From positions 930,001 through 994,000 of the forward strand of contig OZ223207.1 in assembly GCA_965140395.1 (NCBI GenBank): a DNA stretch of 64,000 nucleotides, in the 5' to 3' direction. The stretch is from Parvibaculum sp002684405 (GTDB lineage Bacteria > Pseudomonadota > Alphaproteobacteria > Parvibaculales > Parvibaculaceae). This document shows positions 61,925 to 64,000 of this stretch, one piece after another. Below the pieces are notes generated by a model. It was not told the origin of the DNA. It made no database searches and saw nothing but the letters and a program-made list of their open reading frames with translations. Numbering within the stretch: the first letter of the stretch is position 1; every line of letters starts with the position of its first letter. Position numbers and translations under genes: made by a program.

Positions 61925-62898
61925 CATCAGTAAGAAGTATCGTGACCGGCACCGGCAGCTATCTGCCGGAACGGATCATGACGAATGAAGATCTCTCCAA
62001 GGTTGTAGAAACCACGGACGACTGGATCACCGAGCGTACCGGTATCAAGAACCGGCACATCGCGGCGGAGGGGGAACTCACCTCCGACCTAGCGCTGCAT
62101 GCGGCGCGGGCGGCGATCGCCGATGCGGGCATCGACGTGCAGGAGATCGACACGATCATCATGGCGACGACGACGCCGGACAATACCTTTCCGGCGACGG
62201 CGACCACCGTGCAGGCGGCGCTCGGCCTCGGCCATGGCGCGGCCTTCGATATTCAGGCGGTCTGCTCCGGTTTCGTCTATGCGCTTACCATTGCCGATAC
62301 CTTCATCCGGGCCGGCCAGTCCAGGACGGTGCTGGTCATCGGGGCGGAGACCTTCTCCCGGCTGCTGGACTGGACGGACCGCACGACCTGCGTGCTGTTC
62401 GGCGACGGGGCCGGCGCCATGGTCGTCCAGGCGGGCGAGGGCGAGGGGACGAATGCGGACCGGGGCATTCTCACCGCGCATCTGCATTCCGACGGCCGCC
62501 TGAAGGACAAGCTCTATGTCGATGGGGGTCCGTCCTCCACCGGCACGGTCGGTCATGTCCGCATGGAGGGCCGCGAGGTGTTCCGGCACGCGGTGGTGAA
62601 TATCGCCGAGGCCATCAGCGAGTCGCTCGAGGCGACCGGCCTTGGCGTGGACGACATCGACTGGTTCGTGCCGCATCAGGCCAACAAGCGCATTCTGGAC
62701 AGCACCGCCAAGCGGATTGGCCTGCCGCCTGAAAAGGTGGTGATGACGGTGGCCGATCACGGAAACACCTCGGCGGCCTCCGTGCCGCTCGCTTTCGACG
62801 CGGCGCTCAAGGATGGCCGAATCAAGAAGGGCGATCTCGTTCTGCTCGAAGCGATGGGCGGCGGGTTTACCTGGGGATCGCTCTTGCTGCGCTATTGA
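61921..62898 (+). CDS. fabH: 3-oxoacyl-[ACP] synthase III
   Basis: A 325-residue enzyme that starts fatty-acid synthesis by condensing acetyl-CoA with malonyl-ACP. Cys115 (AVCSGFVY), His252 (VPHQANKRI) and Asn282 (HGNTSAAS) form the triad. GTG 61921 starts it inside the plsX stop. plsX-fabH is a very common pair; ihfA follows after its own promoter. Confidence 0.97.
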   Translation: MTSVRSIVTGTGSYLPERIMTNEDLSKVVETTDDWITERTGIKNRHIAAEGELTSDLALHAARAAIADAGIDVQEIDTIIMATTTPDNTFPATATTVQAALGLGHGAAFDIQAVCSGFVYALTIADTFIRAGQSRTVLVIGAETFSRLLDWTDRTTCVLFGDGAGAMVVQAGEGEGTNADRGILTAHLHSDGRLKDKLYVDGGPSSTGTVGHVRMEGREVFRHAVVNIAEAISESLEATGLGVDDIDWFVPHQANKRILDSTAKRIGLPPEKVVMTVADHGNTSAASVPLAFDAALKDGRIKKGDLVLLEAMGGGFTWGSLLLRY

Positions 62899-62969
62899 GC
62901 CCGACGCGCAGGACATATTGCGGTAATCTATGAAACGGCCGATTAGAAAAAGCTGCCAATTCATTGATA

Positions 62970-62998
62970 TTGACGGGTTTCTGGGCTAGCCCTACGCT
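62970..62998 (+). promoter_or_regulatory. Candidate promoter of ihfA
   Basis: TTGACG (62970-62975) and TACGCT (62993-62998) are separated by 17 bases. Transcription would start near 63005, about 20 bases before the ihfA ATG at 63026. This is the best consensus-like promoter in the window. Confidence 0.6.
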
Positions 62999-63025
62999 TA
63001 GTGACGAAATTGCAGAGGTGCGGCG

Positions 63026-63343
63026 ATGGGGGATACGATCACGCGCGCTCATCTGAGCGAAGCGGTTTATCAGGAAGTCGGCTTGTCGCGGAACGAGTCG
63101 GCGGATCTGGTCGAGCGGGTATTGCAGGAAATTTCGGATTGTCTTGCCGGCGGCGACACGGTGAAGCTGTCGTCCTTCGGTTCGTTCTCCGTCCGGCAGA
63201 AGGGCGGCCGGATGGGCCGTAACCCGAAGACGGGCGAGGAAGTGCCGATCAAACCGCGGCGCGTACTCGTCTTCCGTCCAAGCCATGTCTTGAAGGAACG
63301 CATCAACGATGCGTTGAGCAGCAAGGCCGCCGCGGCGGACTGA
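63026..63343 (+). CDS. ihfA: Integration host factor alpha subunit
   Basis: A 105-residue DNA-bending protein. ITRAHLSEAVYQEVGLSRNES starts the dimer helices, KLSSFGSFSVRQK leads into the arm, and GRNPKTGEEVPI holds the DNA-intercalating Pro. The full family length is seen. It follows plsX-fabH and precedes a MerR gene, a gene order common in alphaproteobacteria. Confidence 0.96.
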   Translation: MGDTITRAHLSEAVYQEVGLSRNESADLVERVLQEISDCLAGGDTVKLSSFGSFSVRQKGGRMGRNPKTGEEVPIKPRRVLVFRPSHVLKERINDALSSKAAAAD

Positions 63344-63384
63344 AGCTCTCAAGTACCGGCGCTCCCGCCGGGTTCGCGTAGAAT

Positions 63385-63918
63385 ATGGTAAGATCTGTGG
63401 TCGGAAACCGGATTGAGGACGGTCGGCAAGTGCCTCATTCTACAGCACAAAAGTCTCCTGAAGCTTTTCGCACAATCAGCGAAGTCGCGGCCGATCTCGA
63501 CGTGCCGCAGCATGTGCTGCGCTTCTGGGAAAGCAAGTTCAGCCATATCCGCCCGCTGAAGCGCGGCGGCGGGCGGCGCTATTACCGTCCCGAAGATGTG
63601 GACCTTCTGCGCGGCGTGCGCGCGCTTCTCTACAATGACGGCTACACCATCAAGGGTGTGCAGAAGGTCTTTCGCGAGCAGGGCGCAAAGTTCGTTTCCG
63701 AGACCGGCCGGGGCACCGCCGACGCCTCGGTCGCGGAGCTTGCCCGCGAAGCGGTACAGCGTTCAGACCATGAGGGCGCGGAGGAAGACGTCCAGGCGGG
63801 CGGCGCTTCCATCGACGCCGCGGGGCGCCAGCGGCTCTCGCGTATTCTCGACGATCTCGTCACCTTGAAGGAAGAGATCGACGAGACTCTCTGGGAAGAG
63901 GAAGAAGACGAAAATTAA
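63385..63918 (+). CDS. MerR-family transcriptional regulator
   Basis: A 177-residue regulator. The winged helix starts AFRTISEVAADLDVPQHVLRFWESKF and continues with RPLKRGGGRRYYRPEDVDLL (residues 27-80), then a coiled dimerisation helix. The C-terminal part is acidic and has no Cys pair for metal sensing. The start may be ATG 63385 or GTG near 63430. It lies 41 bases after ihfA and just before a probable tRNA-Pro. Ligand unknown. Confidence 0.88.
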   Translation: MVRSVVGNRIEDGRQVPHSTAQKSPEAFRTISEVAADLDVPQHVLRFWESKFSHIRPLKRGGGRRYYRPEDVDLLRGVRALLYNDGYTIKGVQKVFREQGAKFVSETGRGTADASVAELAREAVQRSDHEGAEEDVQAGGASIDAAGRQRLSRILDDLVTLKEEIDETLWEEEEDEN

Positions 63919-63989
63919 GGTCGGATGCACCGTTTTCTGCGGTTGCCGAGCCGAAAGGGCGCGTCTATAGTCCGCGCCTTCACAGCCGA

Positions 63990-64000
63990 CGGAGCGTAGC
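63990..64000 (+). tRNA. Probable 5' end of tRNA-Pro (cut by window end)
   Basis: The last 11 bases, CGGAGCGTAGC, match the 5' end of bacterial tRNA-Pro, which begins CGG and continues with a TAGC D-stem. TATAG at 63966-63970 looks like a -10 box about 20 bases upstream. The ihfA-merR-tRNA-Pro order is known in alphaproteobacteria. Too little sequence for proof. Confidence 0.5.

Overview
The window reads as chromosomal sequence from a GC-rich alphaproteobacterium, probably in or near the Rhizobiales (a Parvibaculum-like organism is my guess, not shown). The signs are 5-aminolevulinate synthase (C4 haem route), one bifunctional Rsh ppGpp enzyme, a MucR/Ros regulator, a cytochrome bc1 chaperone, a membrane pyrophosphatase, an LdtR/L,D-transpeptidase pair, and the order folK-rpoZ-rsh-pyrE-pdxJ-acpS-lepB-rnc-era-recO. 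Most of it is ordinary core genome. I see no prophage, IS element, CRISPR array or integron.

Layout. 1-4.3 kb: end of one methyltransferase gene, a trp-type leader peptide and attenuator before a second methyltransferase, then a hydrolase and a lytic transglycosylase on the minus strand. 4.5-9 kb: dapA, smpB, an EamA exporter, a molybdopterin oxidoreductase, then udgB and a NYN-domain gene on the minus strand. 9-20.4 kb: a long plus-strand housekeeping run from folK to parC, interrupted by a GIY-YIG nuclease gene bracketed by two copies of a dispersed palindromic repeat. 20.6-31 kb: an outer-membrane beta-barrel protein, then minus-strand genes for a TakP-like TRAP transporter (with a frameshift between the binding protein and small permease), a nucleotide kinase-like protein, Bpt, an SLC13 permease, an RDD protein and MotB/MotA. 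31-35.3 kb: flavin reductase, a broken PAS gene, a MarR regulator, and a divergent exbB-exbD-exbD-tonB-like operon. 35.3-46.9 kb: a beta-hydroxyacid dehydrogenase, a type III PLP decarboxylase, TetR, hemB, a valine-degradation operon, ldtR/ldtP, a glycerophosphodiesterase and hemA. 47.2-55.1 kb: mucR, a long structured leader, glyA-nrdR-ribD-ribE-ribBA-ribH-nusB-thiL. 55.3-64 kb: hppA, an acyltransferase, bamE, the bc1 chaperone gene, yceD-plsX-fabH, ihfA, a MerR regulator and the 5' end of a probable tRNA-Pro.

How the genes work together: dapA, glyA, pyrE, pdxJ, the rib genes, thiL and folK supply amino acids, nucleotides and cofactors; acpS, plsX and fabH start fatty-acid and phospholipid synthesis; slt and ldtP act on peptidoglycan; bamE and lepB serve envelope assembly. 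ExbB/ExbD, MotA/MotB and the TRAP system use ion gradients, and HppA makes one.

The most unusual signals are: (1) an ExbB/ExbD operon whose second ExbD has Asn in place of the proton-carrying Asp and whose TonB-like protein lacks a recognisable TonB C-terminus; (2) four copies of one palindromic repeat, two flanking a GIY-YIG nuclease gene; (3) a three-way trp-type attenuator upstream of a methyltransferase of unknown function; (4) a RibBA whose GTP cyclohydrolase II half lacks the zinc cysteines; (5) two single-base frameshifts at short G/C runs.
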